64,000 bases of DNA, taken from Gordionus sp. m RMFG-2023. Taxonomy: Eukaryota; Nematomorpha; Gordioida; Chordodea; Parachordodidae. Under the pieces are notes generated by a model. It was not told the origin of the DNA, searched no databases, and saw only the letters and a list, made by a program, of their open reading frames with translations. A program made the translations under genes and the position numbers. The DNA is taken from NCBI RefSeq assembly GCF_954871325.1, contig NC_088779.1, positions 11,720,846-11,784,845 on the forward strand, in the 5' to 3' direction. This document shows, piece after piece, positions 26,426 through 37,509 of the stretch (position 1 is the stretch's first letter; every line of letters starts with the position of its first letter).

Positions 26426-26834
26426 TTATGTATGAATTATATCAATAGTTTAAGGTATATGAACAGGGTTGCCATGTCTCCCCCCATCAGCGGGAGAATC
26501 CCGCAATTTTTTTAGTTAACACGCAGACATCTCTCTCCCGTAAAACTACCGCAATTGGAAATCTCCCGCAAAAATCTCCCGCAATTTTTTTTATAGTATT
26601 TTAACGTTTTTAATATATAAATAATAATTTTGAGAGACATTAATTGATAATTTTTATATTTTTAAAATAAATTTTAAATATTTATTCGAAAAACATGTCT
26701 AGTTTGTAAATATCTCTCTATCCTGTTTTATTTTTATCCAATAATAAATCTTTCATTCATATAAGTCAGTACAGGGGAGTATATCTACATCGATTGCAAT
26801 ACAAAAATATTCTCAAAAAATAATAAATAATACA

Positions 26835-28371
26835 GATGCAACTACATTTGCGGAAATCGTATACATCTATCATGTAGTTCAACATTCACAGAGCTATATC
26901 ATCACAATGTGGGTCGAACCTCTCATGATATTTAACGACTCCAATATAAGTGCAAACCTTACTTGTGGCAGAACAAAAATGAGCATGGCTATCTCATGTG
27001 TTTTAGTACCTGAATCCTAGAGGTCAATTCTAGACGATTTGAAAGATGGGCATCCATATGCAATTCTAACAGATGCATCTAATAAGGGAAATATTAAAAC
27101 ATTTCCCCCTTCTATATTTCAACAAGAATAAGAACATTTCAAAAAAACTATTGAAATTTTTTCCTCGGATAGCGAAAAATCCAACAATATTGCTAGCCAC
27201 ATGATGGTAAATATAGCTAATTTAGGGTTATCAATGATTTGCATGTCAGCTCTCTGCGCTGATAATGCCTCTGTAAATTTTGGCAAAAACCAAAGTTACC
27301 GAATTGAGGCAGCATAATAATGAATTAATACCAATTGGCTGTATATACTACATTATTCTTGCAAGAAGGTAATGAATGTACTATCTGTGGATGTCGAAAT
27401 AATTATGATGAAATGTTTTAATCAATTTAGTTCATCAACTAAAATAGTTAATGAATTAAAAGAGTTGGTGAAGTGGTCTGACTCGAAATGGTGTGAGTGT
27501 TGCGATGTATATCTATTAGGTGGTTGTCATTAATACCTGCCATCGATAGAATTTTAAAATTTTACAAACCCTAAAAAAAGCTTCTTAAATAGAGATTTTA
27601 AAAGCTGTCCTAAAATTTTGAAAAATTTTTTCGAGTATGAAATGGCAGAAGCATATTTGGGATTCGTTTCTCATGTAGGAAATCTACTTCATGCAGTTAA
27701 TATTCAGTTGCAATCAGAATATTCTTTATTAAAAAAAATTCACAAAATCATGCTACAGCTCTGTTCATCTCTACAGTTAAAAATTGATAATAAATTTTAT
27801 GGCGCTATTGCTAAAAATATTATATTAAAATGTTCAAATAATACTATAATTAATACATTTTTAAATGAAGCAGATATTTTTATCAAGACAATTTTAGAAT
27901 ATTTACAATCAAAATTTGATTTTAATAACTCTATTTACAAATGTATAAATATTATGACCTTGGAACAGAAATTAATAAATATATTAAAAATACCGAAAGA
28001 TATTGATGTCTATTTTGAGGAGATTGTAATTCTCTCTATTTTTTATGATTCGCCAAAATATTTAAAGTTAGATGGTCTAAAAGCAGGGGAGAAATGGGTA
28101 AAATTTTTTCGTAATAATGATAAATCCCCATGCTTGGAAAAAATATGCGAGTATGTCTTCTACCTCATTCTAATGCCTCATCCGAGCGCATTTTTAGCCT
28201 GATGAGGACTGCCTGGATAAAGGAGAGAAATCGGATTGCTTCAACAACATTAGAGGCGAGCTAATGGTCAAACAAATATATAATATGTCATGCCAGGAAT
28301 TTTATAAATATCTCAATAACGACGGTAAACATTTATTTCTATTATTTAAATCTCAAATAAAATATAATTAA
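26835..28371 (+). pseudogene. hAT transposase (DUF4371 type), broken
   Basis: Translation gives AILTDASNKGNIK (near 27060), CADNASVNFGKNQS (27255), DVEIIMMKCFNQFSSSTK, IDRILKFYKP (27545), then an uninterrupted 194-codon frame at 27618-28202 (FFEYEMAEAYLGFVSHVGN and onward). The C-terminal dimerisation part continues in another frame after 28185 as ERIFSLMRTAWIKERNRI, ending SQIKYN at the stop 28369-28371. The order matches hAT transposases with a DUF4371-like core, which cut and paste DNA. The 5' half has several stops, and at least two frame shifts or stops lie near the 3' end, so no full transposase can be made. Confidence 0.75.
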
Positions 28372-28493
28372 GTTTTAGCAATGGCGCTATAAAATTTATT
28401 GTCAATTATTAACTGTAAAGTTGAACACATCTTCAGCATAATTTTGCAAATCTTGATTAAGATTCTTCTGATTGCAACTAGTAGTAGATTTCC

Positions 28494-29021
28494 TGTACCA
28501 ATATGGGATTGATATTTATATTGCTGAGGCTAGTGGGAGAGACTGAATATCTATGGAACTAATAATAAATAAATAAATATATAATTATTAATAATTTTTT
28601 AATACTAATTCACTACTTTTACTCTTTATTCAACTTCTATCAAATCCAAAATAATAATCAAAATATCGTCTGTAAATTCTTTTATTAAATTAATAATCAA
28701 AATATCATCGGTGTATTATAATTATTTTTCTTGGCTATTTATATATTTTTTGCTAGCCATTAAAAATCCTTTTTCATAAAAATTCAAAATTATAAATTTG
28801 CATGGCGAATAAAAATTAATAATAATAATGCTAACTAAAATTATAATTTAATATACGAAATATAAATTTGCATGACGAACAAAATTAATCGTAATAATAA
28901 TTAAAATTATAATCTAATATTTGAAATATAAATTTGAATAGAGAACCAAATTTATAATAATAATGATGTTAACTAAACTTCTAATATTCAAAACCTAAAA
29001 GATTAAGTACAAACTATAACA
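28494..29021 (-). repeat. 3' LTR of the Ty3/gypsy element
   Basis: It runs on the plus strand from TGTACCAATATGGG to AAACTATAACA and matches 33914-34444 with only about half a dozen differences. Inside are near-repeats around GATTTGCATGGCGAA-type words. It is the 3' LTR because coding is on the minus strand. Confidence 0.95.
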
Positions 29022-32000
29022 CCTCCACCCTTTAAGATTAGCTCTCCAAGGCCCCCTTCGTTAGTACCCCGCCTTCCCGCACTTCCAACTCAGATCCGTT
29101 TATTGAGGACGCTGCTGTCGTAGGACAAAATCTTAATTTATGCATTCCGCCGCACGCCCAACATTCTAATCGATTCTTCCTAACCCAATATGGCTCCATT
29201 CTTCGTTCTACCTTTGATTTCTGGGTCTTTCCTGCAGTAACTCTCCGTATCTTCGTTGTGCTTCGGCCCTTGCTGCTTCGATCCATCTGTTTGACTCAGC
29301 CGATCCATCTGCTTCCCTGATTTCCATTTTGATAATCTTGTTTCCTACTCTGACATATGATGCCATCTATAAAATTACTATAAGCATATATATATCTTTC
29401 ATAATCTTCTAATAATCTACTATTCCCTGATAATTTATGATTCTCATCGTTATGTCTATCATCAATATGATTCTCATAATTATGTCTATCCTCAATTCAT
29501 CTCTTTAACAATTGATTCTCATAATTAAGTTTATCATCAATATGATTCTCATAATAATGTCTATCATCAATTTATTTCTTCTAATTATCTCCCATATCTT
29601 TTACTTGCCCTAAGCTTCTCAGTCTGACTTGTTTTACGTGTCTAGTAAAAGTGCCTTCTTGCCCTTCAATCTCTACTTCTACTTTCTTTTTTCCTATATT
29701 CTTACTTATTATACCCTTCCCCCATTTAACTGGACCCTCAAACAGTAGAATCCATACTAGACTTCCAACTTTAAATTTATCATCATATGTATCCTCCTTT
29801 TGCTTTATTCTTTCTTTCAAAAAAATCTAATTCCGTTCTTGTCTTTCTATCTAAAAACATTTCTGATGGTGAATTTCCTTTGCTTGTTTTAGTATTGTTA
29901 TATGCTAATAATAACAACCACCATTTTCCCTCTCCATATTTTTCTTTTTTAGCCAGCTTTTAACAATAGCTACCATTCTCTCGGCCTGCCCATTACTTCT
30001 CGGGTAATGTGGTGGCGATACTAAATGTTTAATATTCCACCTATCACAAAATTGATTAAAAACTCTATCTTTAAATGCTGGGCCTCCATCCGAAACTAAA
30101 GTTTCCATTAATCCATATTTACCTGCAAAATCTTTTATTTTAGTCAACGCTATCTTCGTCGTTAAACCCGAAACCTGTTGACAATCTATCCATTTCGATC
30201 CAGCATCTACCATAATAAAATATCTTCTTTTTTCATATTCTAGAAAATCTACATGTATTCTTTTACATGGAGTGTCCGTTTCTGGCCATTTATCTGCTTT
30301 ATTCCCTGGTGGTACATTAGCCCACATGTTACATGTCTCGCAGCTTCTAGCTAATTCTTCAATTTCACTATTCATCTTAGGCCACCAAATATATTATCTT
30401 GCTTTATTCTTCATTCTTTCTATGCCTTGATGTCCTGAATGTAATACGGCGAATGTATCTTTTCTTAACTTAATCGGTATCACTAATCGATATCCTCTCA
30501 ATAAACAATTGTCTTCTATATTTAATTCATTCCTTATATTTTTAAAAGCTTTGTCTTCACCTTTCCATTCTGCCTCTCCTTTCAAACAAGTTCTAATTCT
30601 TATTAATTCTTCATCTTTTTTGGACATCTCCTCTATTCTTTCGAACGTTATCGGTTCTTCTCTTGCATCTATCTTCAAAGCCCTTATCACTTTACTATTT
30701 AATTTTTCTTCCTCTTTTATATATTCTAAACTATTGCTTACTGTATCCTTGTCTGCAATGTCTTTATTAAACAATCTCGATAATATATCTGGTAAACAAT
30801 TATGTTTACCCGCTCTGAATCTTATTTCAAAATCGAAATTACCAACTAAAATTAACCATCTTTGTAACCTGGGTGACATCATAAGCTCCTTATTTTCTTT
30901 TTTGAATAAATCTACCAAAGGCTTATGATCAGTATATAAGACAAACCTTCTTCCTATCAGATATTCTTTGCACTTCTCTAGCCCGAATTTCACAGCCAGA
31001 GCCTCTCTCTCGATCGTGGAGTAATTTTTCTCAGTGCTACTAAACCGTCTCGATAAAAATAAAATCGGTTTCTCAACCTTATCTGTCATCTGTAATAAAA
31101 CTCCTCCTATACCTTCATTAGATGCATCAACCGCTAATATAATAACCAATTTCTCATTAAAACAATTTAAAATCGGTTTCTCTACCATCTTAATCTTCAA
31201 TGTTTCGAAACTTTTCTCCTGTGTTTCTCCCCATTCAAACTTTTTATTTTTCTTTAATAAATCATACAACGCTGAGGCGATTTCTGCAAAATCTTTAACA
31301 AACCCATTATAATAATTCGTTGCTCCTAAAAACGCCTGTACTTCAGTTTTATTATTTGGGGCTCTCATACTCATTATCTTATCTATATTCTTTACAATTG
31401 GAGTAATTTCATTTCCATTTATAATATGTCCTAAATATTTTATTTTTCTTGCTCCAAAAACACTCTTCTTCATATTAGCTTTTAAACCATTTTCTAATAT
31501 AATATTTAACACTTTAATTAACCTAGCATTGTGCTCTTCTTCTGTTCTACCAGATATCAAAACATCGTCTAAATAATACATTATTCCCTTTATTCCCTGA
31601 AATAACTCCGCCATTGTTCTTTGAAATATTGGAGCCGATACTTTCAAACCAAATGGTAAACGACAAAAAGCAAATAATCCTCTATGCGTTGTGATCGTTA
31701 ATATCTTCTCACCTTTATTTGCAAGTAAGCATTCGAAAAATCTATCTTTGAAAAAATTGTTGCTCCTCTTAAATTAGCCAACAATTGTTCTATTCTAGGT
31801 AATGGATATCTTTCGTTTATTACCCACGTGTTAACTGATACTCTATAGTCTATACACAGTCTTAAACTGTTGTCTGGTTTTCTTATGGGAACTAATGGTG
31901 TTGCCCATACACTATGCCCTATTGGTTTTATAATTCCTTCTTTTAACCATTTGTCGAATTCCTTATTTATATCTTCTATCCACGAAAACGGCAATCTTCT

Positions 32001-32259
32001 TGTGCTGCAATATTTAGGTCGATAACCTTGTTCTAATCGTATATCTACTTCAAAATCTCTAAGAGTCCCTAATTCTTCTTTAAAAACCTCCAAGTACTGA
32101 TCCAAAATCATACTTATTTCATGGCTATATTTATTTTCGATAATCTCTTCCTGTTCTACTGTCTTCTTAATTATCTGTTTGTTGCTTTCGACTGGTGTTA
32201 CCTCTAAAGAATTTATATCTCTTGACATCTTATTCTCTTTGACTCTATATTTAATCAAA

Positions 32260-32481
32260 AATTCTGGTGTTCGATTTCTAAGTTTATCGAGAACTAATTC
32301 TTGTTTATCCTCTATAATAGGTAACTTAAATCTATCGAAATCACTCCTTATTATTTCACTATTATCAATAAATTCTGTTGTTCGATTTCTAAGTTTATCG
32401 AGAACTAATTCTTGTTTATCCTCTATAATAGGTAACTTAAATCTATCGAAATCTATCATTTCACTATTTTCATCATTACTT
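32260..32481 (-). repeat. In-frame 111-bp tandem repeat in the LTR element's pol region
   Basis: Two adjacent 111-bp units encode the same 37-residue segment twice (shared core FDRFKLPIIEDKQELVLD), in the linker between protease and reverse transcriptase. The copies are almost identical, so the duplication is recent and length-neutral for the reading frame. Confidence 0.85.
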
Positions 32482-33913
32482 ACAGGGATAGTATCGAAAA
32501 ATTTCCACCAATTATAAACTGGACCTAACGTTCTTATATCATACCATCCTAAAATCGGTTCAATCTTCAACGTAGTTATCCACAAATTTATACTTTTATT
32601 AACTCCTGGTAACCTTACCCTATAATACCCTAAAATTTTCACCATGCTACCATCCAATTGTTTGGCTCTTATCTTTTTTGTAACAAATTCTTTCTCTGGC
32701 CAAAATCTCATAAAATCCTTTATACTTATCAAACTAATTTCTGCTCCTGTATCTAATAAAAAACAAATTTCTGCTTCATCCATGTTTATCATTACTCTAG
32801 GGCATCTATTTTTCATTAAAAAATTCTCTAATTTCATTTTTAGTACGTCTACACTAGTTGCCTTTTTAATTCTATATATTTCAAAATCTCTATTTTTTAT
32901 TTTTATATCACTTCTATTAATATCGCTTGAATTATAATTATCAACGTTAAAACACTTTTTATCATAGCAAAATTTATCTTTCTTATTACAATCATTATTC
33001 TTACTTGCACTAGCATTATCAACATTATCCAAATTATCATTATTAAAATTAAAATACTTATTTTTACTACAATTATTAACATTAACAAAATTAGTATAAT
33101 TATCTAATCTATCATTAAAATTAAAATGCTTAATTTTACCTGAACTAAAATTAGAAAAACTATTATTACCAAATTTATTATTAAAATTAAAATATTTATT
33201 CTTATTTTCTACTAAATTATCAACATTAAAAAAATTATTAAATTCATTATCAAAATATTTCTTTCTTAGTCATTTGTTACATTTTTCTTGAGTGTGTCCA
33301 TCCTGGCCACAAATATTACATCTCACAATTATATTGTTTAATCTACATCTTATAGCTAAATGGCCATTCCTGCCACATCTCGCGCATTTCAAATCTTTTG
33401 TTAAATCACAATCACGCGACATATGGCCTGGCTGACCACAGCTATAGCAACTTATCTGTCTGTAATTATCCGTTCGTATGAAGTTGTTTATATTTCTTTT
33501 CTTATCTTCCTCTCTTAATATATTCTTAATATTTTCTAACTCTTTAATCTCTATCTTAACGTAAGTCGTATTTCTTCCTATAATTAAACTTAACGTGAAA
33601 CTTAAAATTAGCAACAAAAATATAATTATACTTATATTTTCAAGTATTAAACTTAACAAATTTATTTGCGTAATATACATTAAAGTGTACTCAATAACCA
33701 CTTGATTAAAATAATTTTAACTAATCTTAAACAATTAAATAAATATAAACATACGAATAAAACCAATACCAAGATCCAAAATTTATATAACATCAATAAG
33801 AAAACCGAAATTATCAAAAATTTATATATATTTATTTTTTATTATTTTTTTTACCTTGTTCCAATGTATAATTAGACTGACTTTTGATCTTCTAAATCAC
33901 TGTAAGGCACCAC

Positions 33914-34444
33914 TGTACCAATATGGGATTGATATTTATATTGCTGAGGCTAGTGGGAGAGACTGAATATCTATGGAACTAATAATAAATAAATAAATAT
34001 ATAATTATTAATAATTTTTTAATACTAATTCACTACTTTTACTCTTTATTCAACTTCTATCAAATCCAAAATAATAATCAAAATATCGTCTGTAAATTCT
34101 TTTATTAAATTAATAATCAAAATATCATCGGTGTATTATAATTATTTTTCTTGGCTATTTATATATTTTTTGGTAGCCATTAAAAATCCTTTTTCATAAA
34201 AATTCAAAATTATAAATTTGCATGGCGAATAAAAATTAATAATAATAATGCTAACTAAAATTATAATTTAATATACGAAATATAAATTTGCATGGCGAAC
34301 AAAATTAATCGTAATAAGAATAATTAAAATTATAATCTAATATTTGAAATATAAATTTGAATAGAGAACCAAATTAATAATAATAATGATGTTAACTAAA
34401 CTTCTAATATTCAAAACCTAATAGATTAAGTACAAACTATAACA
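33914..34444 (-). repeat. 5' LTR of the Ty3/gypsy element
   Basis: Partner of 28494-29021, bounded by TGTACC and ATAACA and followed by the target duplication TTTCC. The primer-binding region lies just inside it at about 33890-33913. Confidence 0.95.
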
Positions 34445-34449
34445 TTTCC

Positions 34450-35120
34450 TACATGTGAAATCATTCCTAAATATACCTCTGCCATTCATTATTGAAAAAA
34501 ATATTAAAAATGTTAGGACAGCTTTGATAATCTTTATTTAAGAAATATTTATATAAGGTTTATAAAATTTTAAAATTCTATCGATGGCGGGTATTAGGAA
34601 CATATCGCAACCAACATTGTGCTGATTCAATTCTGTAAATACACTCTGTTTTTACCAAATTCCCTGAGGCATTATCAGATCAGAAAGCTGACATGCAATT
34701 TATTGATAATCTCGAATCTGCTATATTTACAATTTTATGGTTATTAGCTATGTCTTTGGATTTTTCACTATTTGAGGGGAAAAATTTAATAGTTTTATTG
34801 AAGCGACCTTAATTTTGTTGAAATAGCGGAGGATCAACGGAGATATTTTAATATTTTCCTTATTAGATGCATCTGTTAGAATTGCATATGTAGGCTCATC
34901 TTTCATATCGTCAAGAATTAACCTCCTGGATTTAGGTCCTAAAATATTGATGATAGTCTTACACATTTTTGTTCTACAAGTATAGTTTTCATTTATATTA
35001 GAGTGGTTAAATATTATGGGAAAAAGATTCTACCAACATTGTGATGATGAGTATTGTGAATGTTGTACTACAAGATAAGTGATTACAATTGCCGCAACTG
35101 TAGTTGCATCTGTATTATTT
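34450..35120 (-). pseudogene. Inverted, decayed second copy of the hAT transposase 5' half
   Basis: On the minus strand the translation includes LDDMKDEPTYAILTDASNKE (34900 region) and a PAIDRILKFYK-like word, colinear with the plus-strand copy at 26835-27690. The homology resumes beyond the LTR insertion at 28493-28375. The two copies differ by many substitutions and both carry stops, so they are not a recent duplication. Confidence 0.75.
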
Positions 35121-35568
35121 TTTATTTTTGGAGTACCTTATTATGTATTTAAACGTGATACGTTAAAATTAAGCGCTTATCTCTATAATGTTATACACAC
35201 ACGGTAGATTTCCAATTTTGGTCCTTTTATGGGACATTCGCATAAAATATATTTTTAATTGTAAAATTAAAGTTGTTTTTTTATAAAATTTTATCTTGTT
35301 TACATTCTTTTATATTAAAAAAGATTGTAGGTTTTTTAAAATTAATATATTTTAATTTTTCAAGATGTTATTTTATTTTGAAAAATAGTTACCGACTTTG
35401 TATTTATATAAACTAATTATAAAAAATAATAGGCGGATAATTAAGTCAATTCAAAATCCCGGCGAAGGCCCGCAAAAATTTTTTCTTAGCAATTTTCATA
35501 TTTCTCCCGCATAATACCAATTATCTCCCGCAATTTGAAAATTTTGACCTGGCAACCCTGTATATGAA

Positions 35569-35752
35569 TATATATTTGGGGGACAAGGGTTGGGGAGAGG
35601 ATTAAGGAGGATATTTTATTACATATTTGGGGGACAAGGGTTGGGGATAGGATTAAGGAGGATATTTTATTAGCGTAAAATGATATTCACAAAAAGTGAT
35701 AAATTTCTGAAGGGGGCAGGGAATCCCCCCCCTCGGCTACGTCTATGATGCT
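35569..35752 (+). repeat. Dispersed repeat D3 with internal duplication, right of the hAT
   Basis: It has two successive starts TATTTGGGGGACAAGGG...GGATATTTTATTA about 67 bp apart. It then reads TGATATTCACAAAAAGTGAT and ends CCCTCGGCTACGTCTATG. With the copy at 26300 it suggests the hAT landed inside a short tandem array of this repeat, since the joined flanks (GAATTATATCAATAGTTTA, TATATGAATATATATTTGG) resemble the sequence before the left copy. Confidence 0.6.
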
Positions 35753-35890
35753 AAAAGTTTTGCCATGAAAATAAATCTTAATCTAGGAAAAAAATTTTAT
35801 TAAAAAAAACGAAAACACAATTTGTTTAATCTTTAAAATGATAAATTAAAATTTCAGAAATATTTAAATAAAAATATCATAATATTTGGT

Positions 35891-37351
35891 AAATTTTTAC
35901 CTTCCAACACTGTTTATCCGCTAAGATATGACCGTTTAAAGCGCGGAAAAATGGTACATTTTTGACAAAATGCACTTCATTTATTTTCAAATATCTCGAG
36001 AAATAATTATGTTAGAAAAACAATTTAATTTTATATTGTAGCTTAATCTTTAAAATTACAAATATGATGGACATTTTATTAATATCGAAAACCGGATGTG
36101 TAAAACCGAAAATGGCCATAGAAAAAAAAGGTATTTTTTTCAAATTTTTTTTCTGTAGATAGATATAACACCGCTTTATATTTGTACAAAATCCTAGACT
36201 GGGATGAACATGGGTTTAAGCGTTATCACTCTTTATATGACTAAAATTGAACAAATTTAACATTAATATCTTCATATTTTAATTTAATGAATAGTTATGA
36301 AATAATGTTAATTTAAAAATTATGTCTAAATGATAGGCCCTTAACTTTTTTTATCTCTATAAAAAAAATTTGAAAGTTGACTGGGATAATGAGCTTTGTT
36401 TAACACTTTAGTTAAATTTTGGCTCGAAGTTACTTGACAAAATAATTCTAAACATATTTATTACTTTTATAATACAATCAAAAATTTATAATTAAAATAT
36501 ATCATATATTATAATCATCCAAAGAATTTTAATAAATCATGACTTTTGTTTAAGTCTAGGGGAATAAAAGCTTGGAACTTTGTGTTCTAGAAATTCTCTT
36601 ATCTCTCAAAAACCTGCTTTCAAGATGACTTTCTATGTTCATATGTTCATTATTGCTCACAAATATATAATTTACTCCATAGATATTATTTCTTAAATAG
36701 TTAAATAAATCTATTGTTGTCAATATGTGATGTTCATATGGACGTTGCAAGCTTGCTCGAGCTGCTAACCGTTTAGTAACGGCCCCCAAGTCGCATGGAC
36801 TTTTACATTGTGCGGTTTCAAAAAATGTCACTCAGCCTTTATCCCAAAATCATTTTCATGATTGTAGAGATTAATGAAATCTTTATTTTAATATTTTATT
36901 GCTCCATCAGAAAAATAATAAATGTAAGCCAATCTATTAAATTTTTCCTTCAAGAATATGATTAATTTTTAAAATAAATAAAATGCACATGCGTTGTGCT
37001 TTAAACAATCTGATATAACCACTAAATTTACATGTTTTATTATGTTGTTCTTACGGTAATAAATTATAAAAGAGTCGATAGTGGCTTGATTATTGGTCTG
37101 ATTACATCCTTGATGGCCATTTCCGGTTTTACACATCCGGTTTTCGATATTAATAAAATTCATATTTATTTTTATGTCATTTTAAAGAACCTTTATTAAG
37201 TTACAAAATAAAATTTAAATAATTTTTTTAACATGATTATTTCTCCTGATATTTGAAAATAAATGAGGTGCATTTTGTAAAAAATGTACCATTTTTCTGC
37301 ACTTTAAACGGCTATATCTTAGCGGGTAAACAGTGTTGGAAGGTAAAATTT
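35891..37351. mobile_element. DNA transposon with about 230-bp terminal inverted repeats
   Basis: The left arm 35891-36122 begins AAATTTTTACCTTCCAACAC. The right arm 37112-37351 reversed begins AAATTTTACCTTCCAACAC. The arms stay roughly 80% alike inward, through GCTAAGATAT, CCGTTTAAAG, AAAATGGTACATTTTT and ATTAATATCGAAAACCGG to GGCCAT. The 1.46-kb unit carries a minus-strand protein relic. No convincing target duplication is seen at the tips, so the superfamily stays open. The right tip is 158 bp from the RSU1 start, so it may supply promoter or 5' UTR sequence. Confidence 0.75.
36556..36870 (-). pseudogene. Transposon protein relic (SPCD...KRLAARASLQRP domain)
   Basis: A minus-strand frame from about 36870 to the stop at 36556 gives HFFETAQCKSPCDLG, TKRLAARASLQRP, ILTTIDLFNYL and VNYIFVSNNEHMN. 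From memory, HFFATSHGKGPCDGxGGTxKRLA and ASLQRP recur in many uncharacterised transposon-like proteins of invertebrates, where they form the C-terminal part. I cannot name the family. Only this end remains inside the element, so it is an internally deleted copy; one stop precedes the first Met in frame. Confidence 0.5.
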
Positions 37352-37509
37352 CATTTTTTTCTTAGTTATAGTATATACTACCAGTATACAAAACTTAATT
37401 GAAGGGAGTCGGGTTGAAACCTTGGTTGATTTGATATGGAATTCACCATTTATATTTAAAATAATTCATGATTGACATATCAAACATTTCGGGAATTTGC
37501 GTTATCGAT

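Larger units (their letters stand above)
28494..34444 (-). mobile_element. Ty3/gypsy LTR retrotransposon, young, nested in hAT
   Basis: Two LTRs of about 530 bp enclose a minus-strand gag-pol region. The unit is TG...CA bounded and flanked by the 5-bp duplication TTTCC (28489-28493, 34445-34449). In 5' to 3' order it shows a gag zinc-knuckle region with three CCHC boxes (about 33.28-33.45 kb), an aspartic protease (LLDTGAEISLIS, 32.75 kb), reverse transcriptase (about 32.0-31.4 kb, YLDDVLISG), RNase H (VDASNEGIGG, 31.1 kb) and an integrase (about 30.4-29.9 kb). The domain order RT-RNase H-integrase marks it as Ty3/gypsy. A polypurine tract (AAAGGGTGGAGG) abuts the 3' LTR, and a TGGTGCC-starting primer-binding site lies one or two bases inside the 5' LTR; its tRNA is not assigned. 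The element is nearly whole, with about two to four interruptions of its reading frames. LTR identity near 99% means recent insertion. Confidence 0.93.
26464..35560. mobile_element. Composite inverted hAT element with a nested LTR retrotransposon
   Basis: The left end is CAGGGTTGCCATGTCTCC and the right end reversed is CAGGGTTGCCAGGTCAAAA. The exact octamer TATATGAA flanks the unit (26456-26463 and 35561-35568). Both ends carry GCGGGAGAT/ATCTCCCGC words, probably binding sites. From 26835 to about 28371 the plus strand encodes a DUF4371-type hAT transposase. From 35120 leftwards the minus strand carries a second, decayed copy of the first half of the same gene. It resumes at 28493 beyond the LTR insertion and ends near 28375, next to the stop codon of the first copy. 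Without the LTR element the unit was about 3.1 kb, a head-to-head arrangement sharing one target duplication. Confidence 0.8.
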
